A stretch of 64,000 bases of DNA from Oscillospiraceae bacterium (lineage in GTDB: Bacteria > Bacillota > Clostridia > Oscillospirales > Ruminococcaceae). The stretch lies in assembly GCA_021202155.1 (NCBI GenBank), contig JAJQDP010000024.1, positions 1 to 64,000 on the forward strand, in the 5' to 3' direction. Under the pieces are notes generated by a model that ran no database searches, was not told the origin of the DNA, and was given only the letters and a program-made list of their open reading frames with translations. Shown in pieces: positions 8,303 through 16,480 of the stretch (position 1 is its first letter; each line of letters opens with the position of its first letter). The position numbers and the translations under genes were made by a program.

Positions 8303-9945
8303 GATTGGCTCTCCTTCCATTCAGTGTACTGTCTGTTTGCTTCGGCGATTATGTTTTCTATGCCGGCTTCTTCCAAGAGCGTGCGGAAATCGGAAAGATA
8401 CTCGTCAAAATCGGTGTATTCTGTGAGGCGGTTATACGTCATCTCTCCCATCACGCCGAGGACATCCACACACTGCTGATATACTTCGCTGTCATCAAAC
8501 ACAAAGTCGAAGTCTTCACTCACATAGGCTTCTTCGAGGGATGTCTTATACACTTCGGCGATATTGGATGGCTGTCGGGTTGTAGGAATACTCAGCAAAA
8601 GATTCGCAAACTGTTCATATGAGAAGTAGTATGCGGAACTGCTGATTCGCCCGTCGCTGTACATTTCCGATTCATAATCAGCGTAGCACATACGCTTATT
8701 GAGTTCTTCGTCTGTGAGCATGGTTGCGATAAAATCAAATGCCATATCCTGATTTTCGCTGGTATTGCTAACTCCAAGAGCATAGCAGAAGGTCATATCT
8801 CTTGTGAGAACAGGCTGTGAATCATCATAAACCGCATATACCTGCTTATAAATGGGTTCGCCGGTTTCTATATCGGTATCTGCCCAGTGGTTGAAAAGCT
8901 CGCCACTTTCCGGCGGATACTCTACTATACAATCAAGAGCAAAATAGGATGTGGTGTAGGCTGTTGTCAACAAGTCTTCGTTATAGAGGGTAAACGCCGT
9001 CTTCAATGTGGAGATATAGTCCTCGTCATCAAGCCAACTTATTGCGGTTTTTCGTTCGCTGTCCCAATACACGCCTGACGTAAGCTCGATTTTATCGTAA
9101 CTGGTATCAACAAGCAGTGACGAAAATCCCGAATAAACGGCTTTGCTCACGCTTTCGCTCTGTATAGTCTCAAGCAAATCTGTCTGTTCGGTAAACGACT
9201 TTGAAAAGTCATAGCCGTATTCATCTGCCAAGGCGGCATCTATGTAGTAGACGTGTGTGGACTTTATAGAGCCGTTGCAGTTGATTCCGTAGACAGTGCC
9301 GTTATATCTGTATGCCTTCCAGAGGTTCTCAGGCATCATATTGTACAGAGTTTGTCCGACCTCGGTATTTTCAAGATAATCATCAAGCGGCAGAAGCAAA
9401 CCGTCCCGTATACAGTAGTAATATTCTGCCGTGCTGATGATGTCAATCTGTATTCCGCTGTCAACCTTCTCTTTCAAGCCGCTGTACCAATCGGCAAGCC
9501 CGACAGTCGAACAATAATCGCTGTAGACCGCATTGGTTTCGGTGAACTCGAAGCATATAACATAATCCTTGCCAAGCTCACAAAGATATTCGTTGACCGC
9601 TTCGGTTATATAGCAATATCTGTTGCTTCCGATACACGCAATGACAAGAACCGTTTTATCCGGATATTCCGCCTGAATCTCCTCATATGTCTGAATATCC
9701 GGCGATTTTGAGTATTGCAAGGTGCTTCCGTCTTCAAATTCCTCGTAATACTGTATATAACCGTCATCGTCCATCCACGAAGTGATGTAATACTCGTGAG
9801 TAGTGGCTTCGGTGGTGGTTGCGGCTGTCGTTGTAGTTGCCGTTGTGGTTTCGCTTTCCTGCGGGAGTTCTTCGGAAGAATTTCCGCAACCGCAAAGGGA
9901 TAATGCGAGGGATGCGGCTAAGATAAGGGATAGTAGTTTTTTCAT
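8299..9945 (-). CDS. Solute-binding-protein-like lipoprotein, beta type, copy 1
   Basis: This 548-residue lipoprotein has signal MKKLLSLILAASLALS with lipobox LCGC, followed by a notably Thr-rich linker (about residues 30-50), a YYITSWMDDDG module and the shared solute-binding-like body. That body contains YPDKTVLV, NEYLCELGKDYVICFE, a TEVGQTLY block, YGINCNGS and FDFIATMLTDEEL. The 5' 60 bp is almost identical to those of the copies at 5571 and 13718, implying recent duplication or gene conversion. It overlaps the upstream Cys/His lipoprotein by 4 nt and the downstream gene by 4 nt, and ends EWKESQS with an embedded AAGGAG. Ligand unknown. Confidence 0.75.
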   Translation of the reverse strand: MKKLLSLILAASLALSLCGCGNSSEELPQESETTTATTTTAATTTEATTHEYYITSWMDDDGYIQYYEEFEDGSTLQYSKSPDIQTYEEIQAEYPDKTVLVIACIGSNRYCYITEAVNEYLCELGKDYVICFEFTETNAVYSDYCSTVGLADWYSGLKEKVDSGIQIDIISTAEYYYCIRDGLLLPLDDYLENTEVGQTLYNMMPENLWKAYRYNGTVYGINCNGSIKSTHVYYIDAALADEYGYDFSKSFTEQTDLLETIQSESVSKAVYSGFSSLLVDTSYDKIELTSGVYWDSERKTAISWLDDEDYISTLKTAFTLYNEDLLTTAYTTSYFALDCIVEYPPESGELFNHWADTDIETGEPIYKQVYAVYDDSQPVLTRDMTFCYALGVSNTSENQDMAFDFIATMLTDEELNKRMCYADYESEMYSDGRISSSAYYFSYEQFANLLLSIPTTRQPSNIAEVYKTSLEEAYVSEDFDFVFDDSEVYQQCVDVLGVMGEMTYNRLTEYTDFDEYLSDFRTLLEEAGIENIIAEANRQYTEWKESQS

Positions 9946-11024
9946 TGGTTTGTCTCCTCTCCTATAAGTTCATCCGTTTCAAGCTTGATAAATTCGTTAT
10001 TCAGTGAATCTTTCAGAATATATGAGCCGTCAAGATAGTATTCGACACTATAACTGGTTTCAAGCGGAAGCTTTGACTCGTAGTGTGCGCCTGTTTCAAG
10101 GTCAATTATCAGTCCATAATACAAATGGAAAGCGTAGCCGTTGCACACCTGAAGTGCGACTTTGTTTCCAATGTCATATTCTTTTCCGTTTGGAGTTCTG
10201 ATTATAGCTTCAGTAAGGTTGTCGTTATAGACTATAAGGTAGCCGCCCAAGGCTTTCCAGACCGCTTCGTCATTCTCAGCGAGTTCTCCTGTGGACAAAT
10301 CGAACTTGTAATATTCCGCAACTGATTCAGGGAATATATAATCACTATACAGTGCGTCAAGTTCTTCATTGGTCAGTTCGTGGTCATAGTAAGAATAGCT
10401 TATATAGACGATGCCGTTTGCTTCGCCCTTGATACTCGCACCGGCGTTATAGCCTTCGCCTATTTCTACTACCTCGTTGAACTTACCCGTTTCAAAGTCA
10501 TATGAAATCAAAGAAACACTCACATAATCTTCGGCAGTGCCGTAATCGTTGAAGGTCGTCTGCTTTGCGGTCATATAGATTTTGTTTCCAACAACGAGAG
10601 CTGGATTATAGTCTGCAATTTCCCAGCCCGTAAAGGTTTCAAGAGCTATGCGGTTTGTGCCATCAATGTCGCAACGATAGGCGGTAATGGTCTCGGCATA
10701 GGTGCCGTTTGTGTATTTTATATCATCTGAGAAGTAGTACATCTTACCATCAAGTACAGTCGGATAACAGGAGAGCCCATAGGACGAACAGGTGCTACTA
10801 TCAGCATGAGTGCAGTTTGGATAAGGGCAAACGATGGCTGATTGCATTGTCGTGAAATCGCAGTAGTTCAGCCTCGTATAAGAATCATAATAGAACTCGC
10901 CGTTGTTGTAGATATTAGTTTCAAGGCTTACAATGTGGGAATCGGCATATTCATCAGTTAGCGAGATTCCACAACCGCAGAGTATAACCATGAACACCAA
11001 AGCCAATGCAAATAATCTCTTCAT
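9942..11024 (-). CDS. Cys/His-motif lipoprotein, copy 2 (DUF5050-like, tentative)
   Basis: This 360-residue lipoprotein has a short signal with lipobox ILCGCG. It carries the family block CPYPNCTHADSSTC near residue 66, strand-rich repeats such as LDGKMYYF and NGIVYISYSYYD, and the ELIGEETNQ tail. The GGAGAGGAG codons in that tail form the SD for the gene starting at 9945, with an ATGA overlap. It begins at 11024, overlapping the preceding paralogue by 4 nt. It pairs with the downstream beta-type protein as a module repeated in the operon. No enzymatic motif is visible and function is unknown. Confidence 0.72.
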   Translation of the reverse strand: MKRLFALALVFMVILCGCGISLTDEYADSHIVSLETNIYNNGEFYYDSYTRLNYCDFTTMQSAIVCPYPNCTHADSSTCSSYGLSCYPTVLDGKMYYFSDDIKYTNGTYAETITAYRCDIDGTNRIALETFTGWEIADYNPALVVGNKIYMTAKQTTFNDYGTAEDYVSVSLISYDFETGKFNEVVEIGEGYNAGASIKGEANGIVYISYSYYDHELTNEELDALYSDYIFPESVAEYYKFDLSTGELAENDEAVWKALGGYLIVYNDNLTEAIIRTPNGKEYDIGNKVALQVCNGYAFHLYYGLIIDLETGAHYESKLPLETSYSVEYYLDGSYILKDSLNNEFIKLETDELIGEETNQ

Positions 11025-12142
11025 GTTATCTCCTCTCCTATAAGTTCATCTTCGGCAATCTTTACATACCCATCATCCTGCCTGATGACATAGCTCCCGT
11101 CAAGATACCAGACGACCCAGCCGTCATAGTCGCTGACGGCGTATCTCTTGCCGGTTTTGAGGTTGATACACTCACGGTCAGTGCCGCCGGAGAAAAGCAT
11201 GTCGTTCACCACGATATAGGTTGAAATTCCGAGCGGGGTGAAGTTTTCGTAAATGCTCTCGTTGCCTTTGGAGTCGAAAACAGTCACGGTGGTGCCGGAA
11301 ATAGCGATGAAGTAGTCGCTGTCAACAACGAAGTTGTCATAGCTGTCGTCGGAGCCGGGCATATCCCAATCGACAAAGCTTTCCGAATTGATGTCGTAGC
11401 AATAGTAGTGATTCTCATAAAGAGCCGTGAACTCGTCCCAGTGTTCCGTCATGTAGTCGAAGTCTTCCCATTTCTCATCCCAAGGCTCATCAAGGGCGTT
11501 CTCGGTCAGGTAGATTTTGCCGTTATATTCGCCGTAGATTGTTGCACCGCCGTCATAGCCGGAATCGAGTTCTCCCAAGCAATAGAAGCTCTCGGTGGAA
11601 TAGTCAAACCGATAAAGATAAAAAGTCTCGTTGCCGGTGGCAATGAAGCCCGCGGCATCAAATTCCGACTCCGTGCCGACAAAATAGAGGCTGGTTCCGA
11701 CCAAGAGTGCCTTTTCCGAATGATAAAGCTCGATATTCTCGGCAGTCGTGACCTTGCGGCGGTTGGAGCCGTCAATGGAAGCCGAATAGGCAACAAGATT
11801 ATTCTGCGGCAAGCCGTCGCTGTTTGTGATTGTCTCCTGCACGAAATAATAAAGTCCGCCGTTTACTGCCACAGGATGGTTGATGATGCCAAAGGCTGTG
11901 CATTCGTCCGAATCATTATGCAGACAATTCGGCTTTGAGCAGATATATGTATAAGCCATGGTTGTGAAATCGATATACATAAGCTTCTCGCCGTCCTCGT
12001 AAAACTCGCCGTTGTTATACAGATTCGAGAAGACATAAACCGCCGACGACTCCTCATATCCGTCAAGAGTCTCCGTTGTAACTCTGCTCCCGCAGGAAGT
12101 AAGCATCAGCACCGCCAATAATACCGCTAAAATTTTAATCAT
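11021..12142 (-). CDS. Cys/His-motif lipoprotein, copy 1 (DUF5050-like, tentative)
   Basis: This 373-residue lipoprotein has signal MIKILAVLLAVLML and lipobox LTSCG. It carries the family block as CSKPNCLHNDSDEC near residue 70 and strand repeats such as NGGLYYFVQE and NGKIYLTENAL. It is the most divergent of the three paralogues. It overlaps the upstream alpha-type gene by 8 nt (ATGATTAA), with SD GGAGGG lying inside that gene's EWRANNYD tail. Its own ELIGEEIT tail again codes GGAGAGGAG before the next ATGA overlap. The Cys/His spacing could bind a metal or form disulfides; neither is shown. Confidence 0.72.
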   Translation of the reverse strand: MIKILAVLLAVLMLTSCGSRVTTETLDGYEESSAVYVFSNLYNNGEFYEDGEKLMYIDFTTMAYTYICSKPNCLHNDSDECTAFGIINHPVAVNGGLYYFVQETITNSDGLPQNNLVAYSASIDGSNRRKVTTAENIELYHSEKALLVGTSLYFVGTESEFDAAGFIATGNETFYLYRFDYSTESFYCLGELDSGYDGGATIYGEYNGKIYLTENALDEPWDEKWEDFDYMTEHWDEFTALYENHYYCYDINSESFVDWDMPGSDDSYDNFVVDSDYFIAISGTTVTVFDSKGNESIYENFTPLGISTYIVVNDMLFSGGTDRECINLKTGKRYAVSDYDGWVVWYLDGSYVIRQDDGYVKIAEDELIGEEIT

Positions 12143-13718
12143 AGTTGTTTGCCCTCCATTCCGAATACTGTCGGTTGACTTCTTCTAAAAGCTCATCAAT
12201 GCCTGCTTCTTCAAGCTCGGATTTCAGGGCGGCAAGGTCTGCTTCTGCACTCGAAAAGTACAGATAAGAGTGATTCTTCACTGCTTCCTGAACAGCACTG
12301 TAGAGTTCTTCGTATTCTCTGAGGTCAAAAGCGAAGCCTACTGCTTCACATGCATCTGCCGGTTGGGCGTTCTCCAAAATATCCGCAAACAGCTCATTCA
12401 TATCTTCAGGCATATCGCCGTAGGAATCGGTTATCAGCGGGTTAGCGAAGCGGTAATTTATCAGATACGGCGCATCTTCACTGTCAACAAATGATAGAAG
12501 ATTGTTGAGGGTGCTGTCGGTCTGAGTGAGGAGGATGAAGTCAAAAGCCTCTTCTTTATGCTCCGAGCCGGAATAGATGCTCACACCGCCGGAGGAGGAT
12601 GAGGTATAGGTGAAGCTTGTATTGTCGGCAACGGTGGTGAAATCGGAATAGGTGTCGTCGCCGGTTTCAAACTGAGTCTGTTCGCCTGTGAAGGACTTTC
12701 CCAAGTCGAGGGAATAGGTGCTTGTCGAGGTGCAATAGCTTGCGAGATACATTCCGCTGTAGTCCTCGGCATCGTCAAAGATAAGTCCGCTGTCTTTGAG
12801 TTCATACCAGAGCTCAAGGCTTTCGGAGAAGCTGTCGCTGTCTTGGAGACTGACAATTCCGTCATCATAGGAAGTGCCGGTTATTCCCGCAAAAACAAAC
12901 TCTTTGTAAAGGCTCGAATAATTGACCTTGATACCTCGGCAGTCTTCTTCGGTCATAATGGTCTCTATGAGATCAAGCTGTTCAAACAGCGATTTATCGT
13001 AGTCCCAGCCGTACTTATCGGCAAGGTCGGTGTTGATAAGATAGTAGTTTGTGTCGGTTCTTCTCACTCCGAGACTGAAGCTGCCAAAACTGTAGAGAGT
13101 GCCATTTATCTTGAAGGATTCCCAATATTCTTCAGGAAGCGAGTTGTAATACTCTGTCGCCTCCTCAGAACTTTCAAAGTAGCTTTCAAGCGGCTCATAA
13201 ATGCCGTTCAAGGCGTTGTAATAATAAGCTGTGATAATCGGCTCGTCGGAACTTGTGACCATAACCGTCAGAATGTCTGCTCGCCCACCGGATTCTATAT
13301 AATCAGCGAAGCAGTCGAGTATGGAGTCATAGTCTCCGTTATCGTACTTGACCGTTGCCGCAGTCATGTTCAATGGATAGTAGCAGAGAACATACTCCTT
13401 GCCGATAGAATCCAAGTATTCGTTGATTTCATCTATAGGAATCTCGATTTCGAGACCGCTATCAGCCGTCAGAGCAAATCCGACCCACACGAGAACCGCT
13501 TTATCGGGGTATTCGGCTTGAATTTCTTCGGCGGTTTTGTAGGAATAGAGGGTGAATGCAGAATAGAGAGCATCGTTGTCAATCTCACTGGTTTCGCCGG
13601 TGGTTTGCTCTGTTGTGGAAGCGGTTGTAGCAGCAGGCTCATCTTCGTACGAGCTTCCGCAACCGCAAAGTGAAAAAGCAAGCGATGCGACTAAGATAAG
13701 GGATAGTAGTTTTTTCAT
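12135..13718 (-). CDS. Solute-binding-protein-like lipoprotein, alpha type, copy 2
   Basis: About 527 residues with lipobox LCGCG, a Thr/Glu-rich linker and no YYxxSW module. The solute-binding-like body has YPDKAVLVW, a NEYLDSIGKEYVLCYYP block, LPEEYWESFKINGTLYSFG, LADKYGWDYDKSLFEQ, VSIYSGSEHKEEAFDFILLTQTDS and ELEEAGIDELLEEVNRQYSEWR. The phrase SIYSGSEHKEEAFDFI resembles the C-lobe hinge segment of carbohydrate-type binding proteins. The start is moved from 13736 to 13718 (ATGA overlap, SD GGAGGG). The nearest relative in the window is the adjacent alpha copy at 13715. The long antisense ORF at 12843-13673 is a shadow of this gene. Ligand unknown. Confidence 0.75.
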   Translation of the reverse strand: MKKLLSLILVASLAFSLCGCGSSYEDEPAATTASTTEQTTGETSEIDNDALYSAFTLYSYKTAEEIQAEYPDKAVLVWVGFALTADSGLEIEIPIDEINEYLDSIGKEYVLCYYPLNMTAATVKYDNGDYDSILDCFADYIESGGRADILTVMVTSSDEPIITAYYYNALNGIYEPLESYFESSEEATEYYNSLPEEYWESFKINGTLYSFGSFSLGVRRTDTNYYLINTDLADKYGWDYDKSLFEQLDLIETIMTEEDCRGIKVNYSSLYKEFVFAGITGTSYDDGIVSLQDSDSFSESLELWYELKDSGLIFDDAEDYSGMYLASYCTSTSTYSLDLGKSFTGEQTQFETGDDTYSDFTTVADNTSFTYTSSSSGGVSIYSGSEHKEEAFDFILLTQTDSTLNNLLSFVDSEDAPYLINYRFANPLITDSYGDMPEDMNELFADILENAQPADACEAVGFAFDLREYEELYSAVQEAVKNHSYLYFSSAEADLAALKSELEEAGIDELLEEVNRQYSEWRANNYD

Positions 13719-15382
13719 GAATAGCTCTCCCTCCATTCCGAATACTGTCGGTTGACTTCTTCTAAAAGCTCATCAATCCCTGCTTCTTCAAGCTCAGATT
13801 TCAGGGCGGCGAGGTCTGCTTCGACCGACGAATAGCCTACATATGAGTGATTACTGGTGGCACTTTCCACAGCCGCGTAGATTTCTTCATAGCCTCTGAC
13901 ATCGAACGCAAAGCCTATTGCTTCGCTCTCATCGGCGGGCTGGGCTGTTTCAAGAATTTCCATGCAAAGCTCGTTCATATCCTCTGGCATATCTCCCGAG
14001 CTGTCGGAGTACGGCAGGCTTATAAGTGGGTTATAGAACCTGAACATATTGAGTACCGGGCGGACGTCTGACACCACGCCATCGACAAGATTATAATCCT
14101 CGCCCTCTATGCCATAGGTCAGAAGATTGTTGAGAGTGCTGTCCGTCTGGCTGAGAAGTATAAAGTCGAACGCCTCGGATTTGTATTCCGAACCGGAATA
14201 TATTCCGATTCCGCCCAGAGCCTGAGTATAGTGGTAATCGGACATCGGCACAACTGTGTAATCCTCGGTGTTGTCGCTTGAATCGACTATCTTCTGAATA
14301 TGAGACCTTATTTCAGACCTCAGCGGATTAATATAAATGAAGCAATCGTCAAGCCCAACGATGTCGTAATCTTCAAGTACATTGGCATTTTTCAACTCAT
14401 ACATCATCTCGAGATATGCTTCCAATTCCTCGCTGTCTGCAGAGCTTACCGCAACGCCGTTCTCACTGTCGAAAGAAATGCCGTCCATGTAAACAAAACG
14501 ACCAATATTGTATGCCGAAGAATAGCCGGCTGAAACTCCCGCACAGCCCTCGTTCTGCATTACCTCAGCTACAATATCAAGCTGTTCTGTTATAGTCTTG
14601 TCAAAATCCCAACCGTACTTTTCGGCAAGCTCGGTATTGATGTAGTAATAGCAATCTGCTCTCACGCCTATTTCATACCCGCCGAAATTGTAAAGAACGC
14701 CGTTTACTCTGAATGAATCCCAGTATTCTTCAGGCAGGGAATCATAATAAGCCATAGCTTCCTCAGTGCTTTCAAAATAGCTGTCAAGAGGCTCATAGAT
14801 CCCGTCGTAGATGTTGCTGAAATATGCGTGGATCAGCCCATTTCCCACTGTGATTGAACAGCGGGTAAGTATATCAACCTGTTCACTCGATTCAAGCTGT
14901 TCTATATACGCATCTCTTGCATCGTCATAGTAGAGCGTGGCATTATAGAAGTCAACCGGCGAAAAGCAGATGACATAGTCCTTGCCCAAAGAGTCGAGAT
15001 ACTCGTTGATGGCGTCGATGGGTATGAGCCTTGTGTCCTCTGCAGGATAATCATACCCAAGCCAGACCAAAACTGTTTTATCGGGATACTTCGCCTGAAT
15101 TTCGTCTGCCGAATCGTAGTAATTGGGGTAGTATTTATGTCTGTAGATGTTTGTGCTGTGTCCGCTTACATAGGTCTCCTCTACTATCAATACGCCGTTC
15201 TCTTCTGTCCATGAAGCGACGTAATATTCTTCTTCACTTTCGGGAACGGTCGTGACGGCTGTAGTTATCGCCGCTGTTGTGGTTTCGCTTTCCTGCGGGA
15301 GGTCTTCTGACTGGCTTCCGCAGGACGTGAAAATTGTCAGGCAGAGTGTGGTTGTGAGAATTATGGATAGTAATCTTTTCAT
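13715..15382 (-). CDS. Solute-binding-protein-like lipoprotein, alpha type, copy 1 (first gene of operon)
   Basis: This 555-residue lipoprotein has lipobox FTSCG, a Thr/Ala linker, a YYVASWTEENG module like the beta copies, and the alpha-type body (YPDKTVLVWLG, NEYLDSLGKDYVICFSPVD, LPEEYWDSFRVNGVLYNFG, LAEKYGWDFDKTITEQ, GIYSGSEYKSEAFDFILLSQTDS). The tail is ELEEAGIDELLEEVNRQYSEWRESYS, again with an embedded GGAGGGAG SD for the next gene. As the first gene it follows a promoter candidate with a palindromic spacer. The start at 15382 has an AAGGCGG-type SD. Having the YYxxSW module in an otherwise alpha-type protein suggests recombination with a beta copy. Confidence 0.75.
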   Translation of the reverse strand: MKRLLSIILTTTLCLTIFTSCGSQSEDLPQESETTTAAITTAVTTVPESEEEYYVASWTEENGVLIVEETYVSGHSTNIYRHKYYPNYYDSADEIQAKYPDKTVLVWLGYDYPAEDTRLIPIDAINEYLDSLGKDYVICFSPVDFYNATLYYDDARDAYIEQLESSEQVDILTRCSITVGNGLIHAYFSNIYDGIYEPLDSYFESTEEAMAYYDSLPEEYWDSFRVNGVLYNFGGYEIGVRADCYYYINTELAEKYGWDFDKTITEQLDIVAEVMQNEGCAGVSAGYSSAYNIGRFVYMDGISFDSENGVAVSSADSEELEAYLEMMYELKNANVLEDYDIVGLDDCFIYINPLRSEIRSHIQKIVDSSDNTEDYTVVPMSDYHYTQALGGIGIYSGSEYKSEAFDFILLSQTDSTLNNLLTYGIEGEDYNLVDGVVSDVRPVLNMFRFYNPLISLPYSDSSGDMPEDMNELCMEILETAQPADESEAIGFAFDVRGYEEIYAAVESATSNHSYVGYSSVEADLAALKSELEEAGIDELLEEVNRQYSEWRESYS

Positions 15383-15406
15383 GGTGAACCGCCTTTCGTG
15401 GGTATT

Positions 15407-15435
15407 CTTATAATAACAGACACGTCTGGCATAAA
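15407..15435 (-). promoter_or_regulatory. Candidate promoter/operator of the ten-gene lipoprotein-ABC operon
   Basis: On the minus strand, a weak -35 TTTATG (15430-15435) and -10 TATAAG (15407-15412) have 17-nt spacing. The spacer contains the palindrome CAGAC-GT-GTCTG (15417-15428), a plausible operator. A TTGAAC at 15441-15446 is too far from any -10 to pair with it. The promoter lies just after the sortase terminator and 25-50 nt before the first gene. Confidence 0.42.
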
Positions 15436-15454
15436 TTTGGGTTCAAGAAAGCAC

Positions 15455-15488
15455 GAAAAAATCCCTGCCGTATTTCTACAGCAGGGAT
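15455..15488 (-). terminator. Terminator of the sortase cluster
   Basis: On the minus strand, ATCCCTGC and GCAGGGAT form a perfect 8-bp stem with a 12-nt loop, followed by TTTTTT. It lies about 20 nt past the sortase stop and separates the surface-protein remnants from the downstream lipoprotein operon. Confidence 0.85.
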
Positions 15489-15505
15489 GAGATTTCTATT
15501 CAATT

Positions 15506-16114
15506 TTAACTTATCAGCATACATCGCACCACAACTCTTGCCTGACCGGAGGTGGTGCAGGTGAAGAGCGTCAGATCCCAGTCGCCGGTTATCATCTCGG
15601 AGATGGCGGTTGGCTGGAGGGTTTCTATCTCCAATACCTCGTACTCATAGACCGTTCCGGTTACTTCGGTGAAGGTTATCGACGCGCCGATTGAGAGGTT
15701 TTTGATATTGCCGAAATGGCGTTCATAGTTGTGGGCGCAAATGACGAGATTGCCAGCCGACGCACTTCCCGTGTACCTTGCGGGAGAGTTCTTTAAGCCC
15801 GCATAGCTCCATTCCGAGAGAACCGGGAGCACCAAGCCAAACGATGGAATCGAGAGAATTCCTATATAGCTGTCGTCATCTACATTGAGACTTATGACAG
15901 AATATGTCTCGCCATCGCCGGTCTCCTCAATCGTCAGGTCATACTCTGAGCCCACAGCACTTGTCATTGCATCGGCGAGCTTTTCCTCGGCTTCTACCGA
16001 GGCTGTCGCGGCTCTGTCGGCGTCATAGCGGTTATAAAGATAGAGCGAGAGTGCGCCCATAAGCAGAAGCGCACCTGTCGTTATCAGAATACGCCCGAAA
16101 ACAGATCTGCTCAT
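15506..16114 (-). CDS. Sortase (class B/D-like transpeptidase)
   Basis: This 202-residue protein has an N-terminal membrane anchor (about residues 8-27) and a sortase fold. The catalytic His is in NLVICAHNYERHFG (about residue 127), the catalytic Cys in TLFTCTTSGQ (about residue 185), and a conserved Arg in the following ARVVVRC strand. Sortases cleave a C-terminal LPXTG-like signal and join the protein to peptidoglycan or to another pilin. The adjacent upstream ORF ends in LPKTG, its likely substrate, and overlaps by 4 nt. The sortase looks intact although the neighbouring substrate genes are damaged. Which class it belongs to is not certain from motifs alone. Confidence 0.88.
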   Translation of the reverse strand: MSRSVFGRILITTGALLLMGALSLYLYNRYDADRAATASVEAEEKLADAMTSAVGSEYDLTIEETGDGETYSVISLNVDDDSYIGILSIPSFGLVLPVLSEWSYAGLKNSPARYTGSASAGNLVICAHNYERHFGNIKNLSIGASITFTEVTGTVYEYEVLEIETLQPTAISEMITGDWDLTLFTCTTSGQARVVVRCMLIS

Positions 16115-16448
16115 CGCTTTTTATCCGTCTTTGTCAGGATGAAGCCTGCCGCGATGCAGACTCCTCCGGCACCAGCCATGATAGGAATCGGGAGATTGAG
16201 CTGTCCGGTCTTCGGAAGGGTCTCCTCCTCCGGCCCATCTTCCGGCTCGTCCTCTTCAATCTCGACCTCGTCATCCTCATCGGGGATTGTGACATCCGGG
16301 TCGGTGACGGTTGTCACGGTCGTTGTTGTGGTGGGCGTCGGCGTTGGTGCGTCGGGAGTTGTAGGCTCTATCTTCGAGATTACTTCAACGTCATGCTTGC
16401 CGTTTAAGGGCAACTGGCTATGGAGTGCTTTTTTTCAGATGATTTCAT
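16111..16448 (-). pseudogene. LPXTG surface protein remnant with internal deletion
   Basis: The 3' ORF (from a TTG at 16413) codes a Pro/Thr linker, an acidic stretch and a complete sorting signal: LPKTG, a hydrophobic helix and a KTDKKR tail. Just upstream, in a different frame, GGAGGAG precedes an ATG at 16448 that reads MKSSEKKHSIASC and then stops. That looks like the beginning of a signal peptide. A simple reading is that one surface-protein gene kept its start and its anchor but lost nearly everything between, leaving the halves one frame apart near 16410. The TTG start has no ribosome binding site of its own. Assembly collapse is an alternative. Confidence 0.65.
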
Positions 16449-16480
16449 AAACACTCCTCCAGTCGGATAACTGTTTGTCG

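Noticed and set aside
12843-13673. 276-residue plus-strand ORF opposite the alpha copy 2 gene
   Set aside because: It is antisense to a well-supported lipoprotein gene, has no SD or recognisable domain, and similar shadows occur opposite every paralogue.
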